From NCBI RefSeq assembly GCF_003815715.1, contig NZ_CP033922.1, positions 2,448,001 through 2,512,000 of the forward strand: DNA of 64,000 nt, written 5' to 3'. The notes under the pieces were generated by a model that had not been told where the DNA came from, ran no database searches, and saw nothing but the letters and a program-made list of their open reading frames with translations. Shown here piece by piece: positions 55,983 through 63,517 of this stretch (its first letter is position 1; each line of letters starts with the position of its first letter). A program made the translations under genes and the position numbers. Source of the DNA: Chryseobacterium sp. G0162 (GTDB lineage Bacteria; Bacteroidota; Bacteroidia; Flavobacteriales; Weeksellaceae).

Positions 55983-56029
55983 ACGCAAATAAATTTGGCA
56001 AATAAAATGATATTGTTTTACATTTGCGT
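55983..56029 (+). promoter_or_regulatory. Promoter and operator half-sites of the NADAR gene
   Basis: TTG at 55995-55997, 21 nt, -7 TACATTTG at 56019-56026. Two half-sites identical to the Nudix-gene operator arms flank it in inverted order: ACGCAAAT (55983-55990) and ATTTGCGT (56022-56029). Confidence 0.65.
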
Positions 56030-56043
56030 AGAAATAACACAAT

Positions 56044-56586
56044 ATGAAATACACCCTACAAAATAGTAAAGAGAAGTTTCAGAAGAAACAAAGAATAAAG
56101 TTTTTATTTTTCTGGGGGCATACTGCTAAAGATGAGATCACCAAGTCATGTTTTAGCCAATGGTTTACAGGAAATTTTGAAGAAAACGGGACCGTTTATA
56201 AAACGGCAGAGCATTATATGATGGCTGGTAAAGCAAGATTATTTAATGATGCTGAAACCCTGGAAAAAATATTGAAAGCTGCAAGTCCGAATCAGGTTAA
56301 AAGTCTGGGAAGAAAGGTTAAAAACTTTGATCCTAAACTTTGGGATGAACACAAATATGAGATTGTAAAACAGGGAAATCTTTTAAAATTTTCTCAGAAT
56401 AAAAAGTATAAAGACTTTCTTTTGTCAACAGGAGATAAAATCCTGGTAGAAGCTAGTCCTTACGATACCATTTGGGGAATCGGGATGCTGGAAACAGATT
56501 CAAGAGCAGAAAATCCTTTATTATGGAACGGAGAAAACCTATTAGGATTTGCTTTGATGGAAGTAAGAGACGAATTAAGAGGGTAA
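56044..56586 (+). CDS. NADAR (YbiA-like) family protein
   Basis: 180 aa. All family motifs are present: FLFFWGH, CFSQWF, TAEHYMMAGKARLF, GRKVKNFDPKLWDEH, KYEIVKQGNLLKFSQN, ASPYDTIWGIG and NLLGFALMEVRDEL. NADAR/YbiA proteins act on ADP-ribosyl N-glycosidic bonds; published work shows that some members remove ADP-ribose from guanine in DNA, while others act in riboflavin/NAD side reactions. Its own promoter shares operator arms with the Nudix regulator. Which bond this copy cuts is not known. Confidence 0.92.
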   Translation: MKYTLQNSKEKFQKKQRIKFLFFWGHTAKDEITKSCFSQWFTGNFEENGTVYKTAEHYMMAGKARLFNDAETLEKILKAASPNQVKSLGRKVKNFDPKLWDEHKYEIVKQGNLLKFSQNKKYKDFLLSTGDKILVEASPYDTIWGIGMLETDSRAENPLLWNGENLLGFALMEVRDELRG

Positions 56587-56680
56587 AAACACAATAACCA
56601 ATCACACAATAGGCATCATGGAAAATTATCCCGGATAAATAGCAAAAAATTGAGGAGTAAAACTATGTCCTATTGAATTA

Positions 56681-56685
56681 GCGTA
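56681..56685 (+). promoter_or_regulatory. Third GCGTA element, before the VWA operon
   Basis: GCGTA followed by ataacaacacaa, resembling the NADAR leader (GCGTAgaaataacacaa). Only half of the operator is seen. Confidence 0.35.
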
Positions 56686-56701
56686 ATAACAACACAAAAA
56701 A

Positions 56702-57046
56702 ATGATCAGTATGGAAGATGAATTAAAACCAAGATTTATCGAGTCATTACAAAGAAATAATGATCAGATCAGAGAAGACCGTGCGCGAACGATCGGAGAA
56801 GATTCGGAATTGATTTACAGGCGCAAGGTAGAAGACATCGAGTTGAAAATAAAAAGACTCGAGCGTGAGCAGGAAGGACTTATTGATGTCAGTCCTTTGG
56901 ACAGGAACAGTCTGACTTTTGTAGATTTTAATCCTGAAGCATTTGTTCAGAAAGACATGGAATTATCATTAACCATCAGAAATCTGAATATTCAGTTAGA
57001 AGTGAGTCAAAAAAGATTTGAATATTTATTCGGAAAAACATTTTAA
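56702..57046 (+). CDS. Small coiled-coil protein
   Basis: 114 aa (or from the Met four codons in). Charged and helical, with a heptad-like stretch around DIELKIKRLEREQEGLIDVS; no membrane segment or known domain. It ends 2 bp before the VWA-domain gene, so the two are probably translated together and may bind each other. Not recognised beyond this. Confidence 0.75.
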   Translation: MISMEDELKPRFIESLQRNNDQIREDRARTIGEDSELIYRRKVEDIELKIKRLEREQEGLIDVSPLDRNSLTFVDFNPEAFVQKDMELSLTIRNLNIQLEVSQKRFEYLFGKTF

Positions 57047-57048
57047 TC

Positions 57049-57903
57049 ATGGGAAGTACAAGATACGATATAGACGCTCGTTATGACAGAGCAAGCAAAG
57101 CAGGTTACGGAACAAAATCCGCAGGTGAAATTTTCACACAGAATGCCAAAAGACAGGCGCATCCTTCAATGGTTCCACAGGGAATTTCTTTCAGGGAATC
57201 CAGGGATTCTGAAGTGCATCCCAATTCAGTTCCTATCATTCTGGGATTGGATGTAACGGGAAGCATGGGACATATTCCACATCAACTCATCAAAGAAGGT
57301 TTACCTAAGCTGATGGGTGGTATTATCCAGGGTGGAGTTCCGGATCCGGCATTACTTTTCCTGGGAATAGGAGATCATGAATGTGACAGCTATCCATTAC
57401 AGGTAGGACAATTTGAATCAGGAGATGAAGAACTGGATATGTGGCTTACCCGAACTTATATTGAATCCGGTGGTGGTGGAAATGGAGGTGAAAGTTATCT
57501 TTTAGCGTGGTATTTTGCCGCTTTCCATACCAGAACAGATGCTTTTGAAAAAAGAAACCAGAAAGGGATTTTGTTTACCGTAGGTGACGAACCTTATTTA
57601 AAAGTACTTCCGGCATCAGCTATCAGAGAGATTATGGGCTCAGGACAACAAACCTACACTCATTATGAGCTGTTGGAAGAAGCTAAAAAACGATATGAGG
57701 TATATCACATCAATGTTCTGCATTCTGATCAGGCTATAAGAGCAGATAGAGACTGGAAAGAATTATTAGGACAACACTGTATATCAATACATGACCATAG
57801 AGACATTCCAAAGGTGATCACAAAGATTATCTGTAATACATTTAAAGACAAAACCTTTGGAACACCAAACAGAGAAGGATTAGACAACTTCCAGATGCTT
57901 TAA
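57049..57903 (+). CDS. VWA-domain protein
   Basis: 284 aa. A von Willebrand A-type core starts near residue 66: VPIILGLDVTGSMGHIPHQL contains a DxTGSM MIDAS motif for metal-dependent binding. Later parts include ESGGGGNGGESYLLAW, GILFTVGDEPYLK and the Rossmann-like VYHINVLHSD. Cytoplasmic (no signal). Such VWA proteins often act with AAA or ring-forming partners, none of which is in the window. The ~60-residue N-terminus (YDRASKAGYGTKSAGEIFTQ) is unrecognised. Co-transcribed with the coiled-coil gene. Confidence 0.82.
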   Translation: MGSTRYDIDARYDRASKAGYGTKSAGEIFTQNAKRQAHPSMVPQGISFRESRDSEVHPNSVPIILGLDVTGSMGHIPHQLIKEGLPKLMGGIIQGGVPDPALLFLGIGDHECDSYPLQVGQFESGDEELDMWLTRTYIESGGGGNGGESYLLAWYFAAFHTRTDAFEKRNQKGILFTVGDEPYLKVLPASAIREIMGSGQQTYTHYELLEEAKKRYEVYHINVLHSDQAIRADRDWKELLGQHCISIHDHRDIPKVITKIICNTFKDKTFGTPNREGLDNFQML

Positions 57904-57947
57904 ATCACAAATTTGCCGGAATGGCACTCACTTTAAAAATGCTAGAC

Positions 57948-59018
57948 ATGAAAAAGGCGCAAATCGTTATAGGATTAGGTTTCGGAGATGAAGGAAAAGG
58001 AATTACTACAGATTTTCTTGCTCAGCAAAATCCTGAGTCTGTGGTTATCAGATTCTCAGGAGGACAGCAGGCTGCTCATACAGTAATGATGGATGACAGG
58101 AAACATGTTCATTCCAGTTTTGGAAGTGGAGCGCTTCGTGGATTGCCTTCTTATTTTACCGAACATTGTACAATTCATCCCTTATTTTTATTTAATGAAA
58201 AGGAGGAATTAAAAATAAAAAATGGAAATACAGAGGTACACATTCATCCTTTGGCCAAGGTAACTACGCCTTTTGATGTCTGGCAAAACAGGACCAATTC
58301 AAAAAATCTGGAACATGGAACCTGCGGAAAAGGAGTAGGAGCTACCATGAAAAGAAATGAAAGCCCTTATAAATTATTTGCCATTGATCTTATTGCTCCT
58401 AAGGAAATGTTAATAGAAAAGTTGAAAGGAATTGCTTATTACTATGGTTTTATGGAAGAAGAGCAGATCAATGAACAGATCATTACTTTTTTAGAAGCTG
58501 TAGAGGAAATAGATTGGAAAATAGATGATTATAGTTATCTGAACTTGTTTGAAAATCTCATTTTTGAGGGAAGCCAAGGCATTTTATTAGATATGGATCA
58601 TGGTGTTTTTCCGAATGTAACTTATGCTCATACGACCTCAAAGAATGCTTATGAGATCTGTAAGAAACTTGATATTGAGGATATTGAAATGTATTATGTA
58701 ACCAGAAGCTACGCAACACGCCATGGAAATGGCTGGATGAGCAATGAAAAAGAATTTGTTTTAAAAAACAATGAAGAGGAAACCTGTATCTTTAATGAAT
58801 ATCAAAGAGAGTTGAGGTTCGGTGAACTGGATTATAGCCTGCTGAATTATGCTTTGAAATTGGATGGAGCCTATATCAATGCAACAAAAAAGAACTTAGT
58901 GGTTACTTGCCTGGATCAGATTGACGAGGAGTTTAAATTTGAGAAACTAGAAATGAAATTTGATACCATTTTAGGATCTTATTCTCCCTATTCAAAAGAT
59001 TTTAAAAGACTGATTTAA
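57948..59018 (+). CDS. Divergent adenylosuccinate synthetase homologue
   Basis: 356 aa from the ATG at 57948, about 70 residues shorter than PurA. PurA landmarks are recognisable: GLGFGDEGKGITTDFL (catalytic Asp kept), RFSGGQQAAHT (His kept, but QAAHT instead of NAGHT), GTCGKGVGATMKR, FEGSQGILLDMDHGVFP, and VTRSYATRHGNG. The usual guanine-specificity motif TKLD is altered (TCLDQI). It probably ligates an amino acid to a purine-like or other nucleotide rather than supplying AMP. The catalytic Asp argues against PurZ-like replacement. Position in the NAD/ADP-ribose island suggests a nucleotide-linked side pathway. Confidence 0.8.
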   Translation: MKKAQIVIGLGFGDEGKGITTDFLAQQNPESVVIRFSGGQQAAHTVMMDDRKHVHSSFGSGALRGLPSYFTEHCTIHPLFLFNEKEELKIKNGNTEVHIHPLAKVTTPFDVWQNRTNSKNLEHGTCGKGVGATMKRNESPYKLFAIDLIAPKEMLIEKLKGIAYYYGFMEEEQINEQIITFLEAVEEIDWKIDDYSYLNLFENLIFEGSQGILLDMDHGVFPNVTYAHTTSKNAYEICKKLDIEDIEMYYVTRSYATRHGNGWMSNEKEFVLKNNEEETCIFNEYQRELRFGELDYSLLNYALKLDGAYINATKKNLVVTCLDQIDEEFKFEKLEMKFDTILGSYSPYSKDFKRLI

Positions 59019-59090
59019 TACTGAAGATAAAGGTTTTAATTTTATATTTAGGTAAAAGTGTGAAGTATACATGATTTTGATTAATAAGTA

Positions 59091-59684
59091 ATGAAAGAAT
59101 TTGAAATAAGAGCAGATTATACCCGTGATACGATAGTGGTCTATCAGGCTTATAATAAAGCTATTGCAAAAACTGCCGTTGAAAATCAGAAGTTCAGTAC
59201 TCCTTTTTCATTCAGCAGAATGACATGGATTAAGCCTTCTTTTCTTTGGATGATGGAACGGAGCAATTACGGACAAAAATCCAACCAGGAATGTACTCTT
59301 GCCATCCATATTAAAAGGGAAGCATGGGAAAAAGCACTGGAACTGGCGATTTTAACCTCTCCTGAAAAAAGAGTTTATCCCAATCCCAAAACCTGGGAAG
59401 AAGCATTTGAAAATGCCAAAGTGTATGTACAATGGGACCCGGAAAGGAATATCAAAGGAAATAAACTTGAATACCGCTCCATTCAGGTGGGAATCAGCCG
59501 TTATCTGATAGAAGAATTTAATGAAGACTGGATCGTAAAAATAGAAGATTATTCCCCTTTAGTAAAAAAGATCTTAGATCTTACAAAGAAGGGAGAATAT
59601 AATAAGGCAAAAAAACTATTACCGACAGAAAAAATATATCCATTATCCAAAGAAATTGCCCGGAGAATAGGATCAGAAAATTAA
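59091..59684 (+). CDS. DUF4291 protein
   Basis: 197 aa. The family hallmarks are clear: EIRADYTRDTIVVYQAYNKA at the start, SRMTWIKPSFLWMMERSNYG near 50-70, and QECTLAIHIKREAWEKALE. Function of DUF4291 is not established. The next gene (small J1-type protein) begins after 1 bp, so these two are coupled. Confidence 0.88.
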   Translation: MKEFEIRADYTRDTIVVYQAYNKAIAKTAVENQKFSTPFSFSRMTWIKPSFLWMMERSNYGQKSNQECTLAIHIKREAWEKALELAILTSPEKRVYPNPKTWEEAFENAKVYVQWDPERNIKGNKLEYRSIQVGISRYLIEEFNEDWIVKIEDYSPLVKKILDLTKKGEYNKAKKLLPTEKIYPLSKEIARRIGSEN

Positions 59685-59685
59685 A

Positions 59686-60123
59686 ATGAACAAAATGAAA
59701 ACAACAAGATTGTACAGACCGGTAGGAGAAAAGGAAATGGTTCTTATTATTGAGAACGGATATCAAAAATTTCCTCCAAGACTGGAATGGCAGCCCATTT
59801 TTTACCCGGTTCTGGATGAAGATTATGCTTCGGAAATTGCTGAGAAATGGAATACCAGAGATGAGTTTGGAAACTATCTTGGTTTTGTTACCCGTTTTGA
59901 AGTGTTGGAAGATGTTGCCAATCAGTATCCGGCACAGAACGTAGGAGCCAGAAATCATAATGAATTGTGGGTTCCTTCAGAAGAACTGGCAGCATTCAAT
60001 CAGGCTATCATTGGAAATATAGAGGTCTTCAAAGTATTTGTAGGAAAGGATTTTAAAGGATCTGCAAATAACGAAATAGAAGGTCTGGTAAAGACTTTAA
60101 AAACAACCACCACGAATCCATAG
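59686..60123 (+). CDS. Small protein of the ADP-ribosylation/crystallin J1-labelled group
   Basis: 145 aa (or 142 from the ATG at 59695). It resembles short proteins usually labelled ADP-ribosylation/crystallin J1 in Bacteroidota: TTRLYRPVGEKEMVLIIENG, FPPRLEWQPIFYPVLDEDYA, YLGFVTRFEVLEDVANQYP, NELWVPSEELAAFN. The conserved Arg-, Tyr- and Glu-containing segments would be compatible with an ADP-ribosyltransferase-like fold, but I cannot verify that. Coupled to DUF4291. Confidence 0.75.
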   Translation: MNKMKTTRLYRPVGEKEMVLIIENGYQKFPPRLEWQPIFYPVLDEDYASEIAEKWNTRDEFGNYLGFVTRFEVLEDVANQYPAQNVGARNHNELWVPSEELAAFNQAIIGNIEVFKVFVGKDFKGSANNEIEGLVKTLKTTTTNP

Positions 60124-60134
60124 GATTGTAAAAA

Positions 60135-60193
60135 TATTCGTGCATTCGTGACCAAAAAAGAATTAAATGAATAGTGTCACGAATGCACGAATA
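60135..60193. repeat. Dispersed ATTCGTGCATTCGTG repeat as an inverted pair
   Basis: ATTCGTGCATTCGTGAC (60136-60152) and its exact reverse complement (60176-60192) form an 18-bp hairpin (60135-60193) with a 23-nt loop. Related single copies lie at 60252-60270 and 61619-61640. Confidence 0.8.
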
Positions 60194-60251
60194 AAAAAGA
60201 TAATGCAATCATTATGAAGTTTAAAACGACCCATAAACCTAAAAAAAATTA

Positions 60252-60270
60252 GTGCATTCGTGGCTAAAAA
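60252..60270 (+). repeat. Dispersed repeat, second copy
   Basis: GTGCATTCGTGGCTAAAAA just before the PARG-like gene. It creates a false GTG start at 60260. Confidence 0.65.
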
Positions 60271-60280
60271 AAAAAGAATC

Positions 60281-61096
60281 ATGACAAATAAAGGAATGGC
60301 AAAAGATACATTGGATATCCTGGCCAGGAAATATTATATAAATACGGAAAACGAAAGAATAGATATAGGAAAAGAGCTGGAAATCAGTAAAAAGGAAACC
60401 GTTCTTTTCACCCCGGAACAACTTTCTGAGCTCACAGCTGCTCCAATGCCGGAAACTCATTTTGAAACTCAATTTGAAACCTGGTGTTGTAGTTCACTAA
60501 AGGCTATTTTAGACTTAACACAAAAAGAAGATCCGGAAAAAGTAATGTGCCTGAATTTTGCCTCAGCAAAAAATCCGGGTGGCGGATTTATCAATGGAGC
60601 CGAAGCGCAGGAAGAAAGCTTAGCAAGAACTTCGGGATTGTATGAAACCCTGTTAATGGCAGAAGATTATTATACATTACATCGCAGTATGACCTCTTGC
60701 TTTTACACGGATACGATGATTTACAGCCCTAAAGTTCCTGTTTTCAGAAAGGATAAAGGAGAATTGCTATCGAAACCGGTACTATGTAATTTCATTACTT
60801 CTCCGGCAGTGAATGCAGGGGTTGTAAAGCGACAGGAACCCCAAAGAGAAAATGAGATATTGGGAGCAATGGATATTAGGACAGATAAGATGCTTGCACT
60901 GGCCTTACACCAGGGAAATGAAACCCTTATTTTAGGGGCCTGGGGTTGTGGCGTATTCAAAAATGATCCGAAAGAAATCGCCGGACTGTTCAAAAAATAT
61001 CTTCACGGAAAATATAAGAACAAATTTAAAAGAGTGGTTTTTGCAGTGCTTACAAAAAAAGAGGAGATGCTGAAACCATTTGAAGAAATACAATGA
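60281..61096 (+). CDS. PARG-like ADP-ribose hydrolase (TIGR02452/DUF2263)
   Basis: 271 aa from the ATG at 60281; an upstream GTG at 60260 falls in a repeat and is rejected. The catalytic signature is present: GGG at 100-102, seven residues, QEE at 110-112 ([16 protein letters not shown]). Also seen are [17 protein letters not shown] and [14 protein letters not shown] of the macro-like fold. Bacterial PARGs hydrolyse ribose-ribose bonds or terminal ADP-ribose. Its stop overlaps the macrodomain gene start (ATGA), so two ADP-ribose hydrolases are made together. Confidence 0.9.
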   Translation: MTNKGMAKDTLDILARKYYINTENERIDIGKELEISKKETVLFTPEQLSELTAAPMPETHFETQFETWCCSSLKAILDLTQKEDPEKVMCLNFASAKNPGGGFINGAEAQEESLARTSGLYETLLMAEDYYTLHRSMTSCFYTDTMIYSPKVPVFRKDKGELLSKPVLCNFITSPAVNAGVVKRQEPQRENEILGAMDIRTDKMLALALHQGNETLILGAWGCGVFKNDPKEIAGLFKKYLHGKYKNKFKRVVFAVLTKKEEMLKPFEEIQ

Positions 61097-61608
61097 AAAT
61101 TGAAGTTATAAAAGGAGACATCACAAAGATTCATGCAGAGGCTGTTGTCAATGCAGCCAACTCTTCCTTATTGGGAGGAGGAGGTGTAGATGGAGCTATT
61201 CATCGAGTAGGAGGACCAAAAATATTGGAAGAATGCATGGCGATCAGAAACAGACAAGGTAAATGCAATACAGGAGAAGCAGTAGTGACAACAGCTGGAA
61301 ATCTTCCTGCAAAATATGTCATCCATACTGTAGGACCAGTCTGGAATAATGATAAAGAAAAGAGTTTAAAGCTTTTATCAGAATGTTATAAGAACTCTTT
61401 ACTGTTGGCAGAAAGTTTTGGAGTGAAAACCATAGCTTTTCCCAATATCAGCACAGGAATTTATAAATTTCCAAAAGATCTGGCAGGAGAAATAGCTATT
61501 AATGAAGTAAGAAAGTTTCGCTCAAATAGTATAGAGACAGTTATTTTTGTGTGTTTTGATGAAGAAAATGAAGAGATTTATAAAAAGCTTTTAAAGTCTC
61601 CTCTTTAG
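61093..61608 (+). CDS. Macrodomain O-acetyl-ADP-ribose deacetylase
   Basis: 171 aa, stand-alone MacroD/YmdB-type macrodomain. [20 protein letters not shown] and [15 protein letters not shown] carry the binding Asp and Asn and the catalytic loop; [12 protein letters not shown] is the second phosphate loop. These enzymes cleave O-acetyl-ADP-ribose and mono-ADP-ribosyl esters. The downstream sirtuin would produce O-acetyl-ADP-ribose, so the pair makes sense. Confidence 0.95.
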   Translation: MKIEVIKGDITKIHAEAVVNAANSSLLGGGGVDGAIHRVGGPKILEECMAIRNRQGKCNTGEAVVTTAGNLPAKYVIHTVGPVWNNDKEKSLKLLSECYKNSLLLAESFGVKTIAFPNISTGIYKFPKDLAGEIAINEVRKFRSNSIETVIFVCFDEENEEIYKKLLKSPL

Positions 61609-61618
61609 AATCAATTAT

Positions 61619-61640
61619 ATTCGTGCATTCGTGGCTAAAA
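61619..61640 (+). repeat. Dispersed repeat, third copy
   Basis: ATTCGTGCATTCGTGGC and AAAA-rich tail between the macrodomain and sirtuin genes; near-identical to the copy at 60252. It again provides a false GTG. Confidence 0.7.
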
Positions 61641-61673
61641 ACCACAGTGTACAAAAACAAAAATTTAAAACCA

Positions 61674-62360
61674 ATGAAAAAACTAACCATATTAAGCGGT
61701 GCGGGAATCAGTGCTGAAAGCGGAATACAAACCTTCAGAGATGGAGACGGCCTTTGGGAAAATCATAATGTAACCGATGTAGCCAGTCCGGAAGGATGGA
61801 GAAAAGATAGAACCTTGGTATTGGAATTTTACAACCAGAGAAGACGTCAGCTTCATGAAGTACAACCTAATGAAGCCCACAAATTGGTGACAGAACTGGA
61901 AAAATACTTTGATGTTCAGATCATCACCCAAAATATTGATGACCTGCATGAAAGAGCCGGTTCCACCAAGATCCTTCACATCCATGGAGAATTGTTCAAA
62001 TCATGCTCATGCAATAATAAAAGATTGATCTATGAGCAGAAAGACGATATTAAGATAGGAGATAAAGCAGAAGACGGAGCTCAGTTGAGGCCTTTTATCG
62101 TTTGGTTTGGGGAAGATGTTCCTTTATATCAGGATGCCAGAGAAATAGTAAAAGATTCAGATATTTTGTTGGTTATTGGAACCTCTTTGCAGGTATATCC
62201 GGCTGCGGGCCTGATCCACGATATCAAAGATGATTGTCTTTTAATTGTTATCAATCCTAATGAAACAGGTTTTGGTTATGGGCAAAGAGCAGTAGTGATG
62301 AAAGAAACAGCCACACAGGGAATGAAACTGTTGTTTGATAAACTGGTAAACCTTGCCTGA
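61674..62360 (+). CDS. NAD+-dependent protein deacylase (sirtuin, CobB-like)
   Basis: 228 aa from the ATG at 61674. NAD site ILSGAGISAESGIQTFRDGDG, catalytic His in ILHIHGELF, TQNIDDLHERAGS, and FIVWFGEDVP. The Tyr/Arg pair of class III sirtuins is present (EFYNQRRRQL), so succinyl/malonyl removal is plausible. The zinc site looks incomplete: a CSC is seen, but the second Cys pair expected before LRPFIVWFGE is absent. Produces nicotinamide and O-acyl-ADP-ribose, the substrate of the macrodomain gene next door. Confidence 0.92.
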   Translation: MKKLTILSGAGISAESGIQTFRDGDGLWENHNVTDVASPEGWRKDRTLVLEFYNQRRRQLHEVQPNEAHKLVTELEKYFDVQIITQNIDDLHERAGSTKILHIHGELFKSCSCNNKRLIYEQKDDIKIGDKAEDGAQLRPFIVWFGEDVPLYQDAREIVKDSDILLVIGTSLQVYPAAGLIHDIKDDCLLIVINPNETGFGYGQRAVVMKETATQGMKLLFDKLVNLA

Positions 62361-62403
62361 GATAGCTATGTGAAAAGTTAAACCATAAATACCCTATAAG
62401 CGA

Positions 62404-62883
62404 ATGAAATCTTTCCTAAAAGCTATTCTCAATATGTTTTCCAAATATGATTCCGATAATGATATTCAGAATTTCCCTTTGCAGCAATATATAGGAAGAA
62501 TAGATATCAATAAAGTGGTAGAATTAGGAGATTGTCATGTTCATTATTCGCCGGATTATTTATTTCAGACACCGGATGAAGTATTGAATATTTTAAAGGA
62601 TAAGTCTTTACTTTGGATGGATCGTCAAAATAGCCTGCTGGGGTTTACGGATCAAAAGAGAACCTTATTAGTTCCTCTGAATAAGATCAGTAGAATCGAA
62701 ATTCAAAATGTCCTTAAAGGAAGGGGGCCCGCTGAAGCTTGTTTGTGGGTTTATCTGTATGAAAAATCATTTGTAATGCTTTCAATATCACCGGAGATTT
62801 ATTATTTTGATCAATATGTAGAGGAAATCAATAAAACAACAGGATTTATAGTGACCTTTTCCCCGGAATTTTATAATGCTTAA
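62404..62883 (+). CDS. Hypothetical protein, 159 aa
   Basis: Not recognised. No signal peptide or membrane segment. Beta-rich, with a Cys/His-containing start (ELGDCHVHYSPDYLFQTP), a WMDRQNSLLGFTDQKRTLLV block and a C-terminal IYYFDQYVEEINKTTGFIV. It lies 43 bp after the sirtuin and 15 bp before the Tpt1 gene, so it is probably co-transcribed with both. Confidence 0.75.
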   Translation: MKSFLKAILNMFSKYDSDNDIQNFPLQQYIGRIDINKVVELGDCHVHYSPDYLFQTPDEVLNILKDKSLLWMDRQNSLLGFTDQKRTLLVPLNKISRIEIQNVLKGRGPAEACLWVYLYEKSFVMLSISPEIYYFDQYVEEINKTTGFIVTFSPEFYNA

Positions 62884-62898
62884 TTAAAACAAAAACCA

Positions 62899-63441
62899 AT
62901 GAACGAAATAGAAACAAAAAGAATAAGTAAATTTTTAAGCCTTATTTTGAGGCATCAACCTGAAACTATCGGCTTAAAGCTGGATGAAAACGGTTGGGCA
63001 GATGTAGAAGAGCTGAGAGCAAAATCAGCAAAAAAAAGAGTACATTTTTCTTTTGAAGAATTAGATGAGGTGGTTGAAACCAATAATAAAAAAAGATTTG
63101 CCTTTAATGATGATAAAACAAAAATCAGAGCCAGCCAGGGACATTCTATCGACATCAATTTAGCTTTGGAAGCTCTACAACCGCCTGAGTTTTTATATCA
63201 CGGAACGGCTGAAGCCAATATTTCCTCCATTTTAGAAAAAGGAATTGAAAAAAGAACCCGCCAGCATGTACACTTAAGCGCTGATAAAGAGACCGCTACG
63301 AAAGTAGGAATGAGACACGGTAAACCTATAATCCTGACGATCAGAACCGGAAAAATGCATGAGGATGGCTTATTCTTTTTCCAATCCGCTAATGGAGTAT
63401 GGCTCACAGAGTTTATAGATCCGAAATACATTTCAAAATAA
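62899..63441 (+). CDS. kptA: RNA 2'-phosphotransferase Tpt1/KptA
   Basis: 180 aa. Active-site residues line up: Arg18-His19 in SLILRHQPE and Arg77 in KTKIRASQGHS; ART-fold motifs LYHGTAEANISSILEKG and HVHLSADKETATKVGMRHG follow, ending with GVWLTEFIDPKYI. It moves an internal RNA 2'-phosphate to NAD+, giving ADP-ribose 1'',2''-cyclic phosphate and nicotinamide. In fungi this completes tRNA splicing; in bacteria it fits RNA repair after 2'-phosphate-forming ligation. The product feeds ADP-ribose metabolism, as with the neighbouring hydrolases. Confidence 0.94.
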   Translation: MNEIETKRISKFLSLILRHQPETIGLKLDENGWADVEELRAKSAKKRVHFSFEELDEVVETNNKKRFAFNDDKTKIRASQGHSIDINLALEALQPPEFLYHGTAEANISSILEKGIEKRTRQHVHLSADKETATKVGMRHGKPIILTIRTGKMHEDGLFFFQSANGVWLTEFIDPKYISK

Positions 63442-63517
63442 TAAAAATAGCAGTGTTGAACTGGAAGAGCCATTATTTAAAGATAATGGCTTATCTTTTC
63501 ACCAACTAAAGCATGAA

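Larger units (their letters stand above)
55723..56043. other. Intergenic with terminator and NADAR promoter
   Basis: 321 bp. Holds the terminator at 55749-55786 and the promoter/operator region at 55983-56029; otherwise AT-rich with no ORF. Confidence 0.6.

Noticed and set aside
57948-59018. PurZ-type enzyme for 2-aminoadenine synthesis
   Set aside because: The GDEGKG catalytic Asp is kept and no phage-type partner genes are present.
60260-60280. GTG start extending the PARG-like gene
   Set aside because: The GTG lies in a dispersed repeat; the ATG at 60281 fits the family start better.
61623-61673. GTG start extending the sirtuin by 17 residues
   Set aside because: Also supplied by the dispersed repeat; the ATG at 61674 directly precedes the conserved KKLTILSGAGIS.
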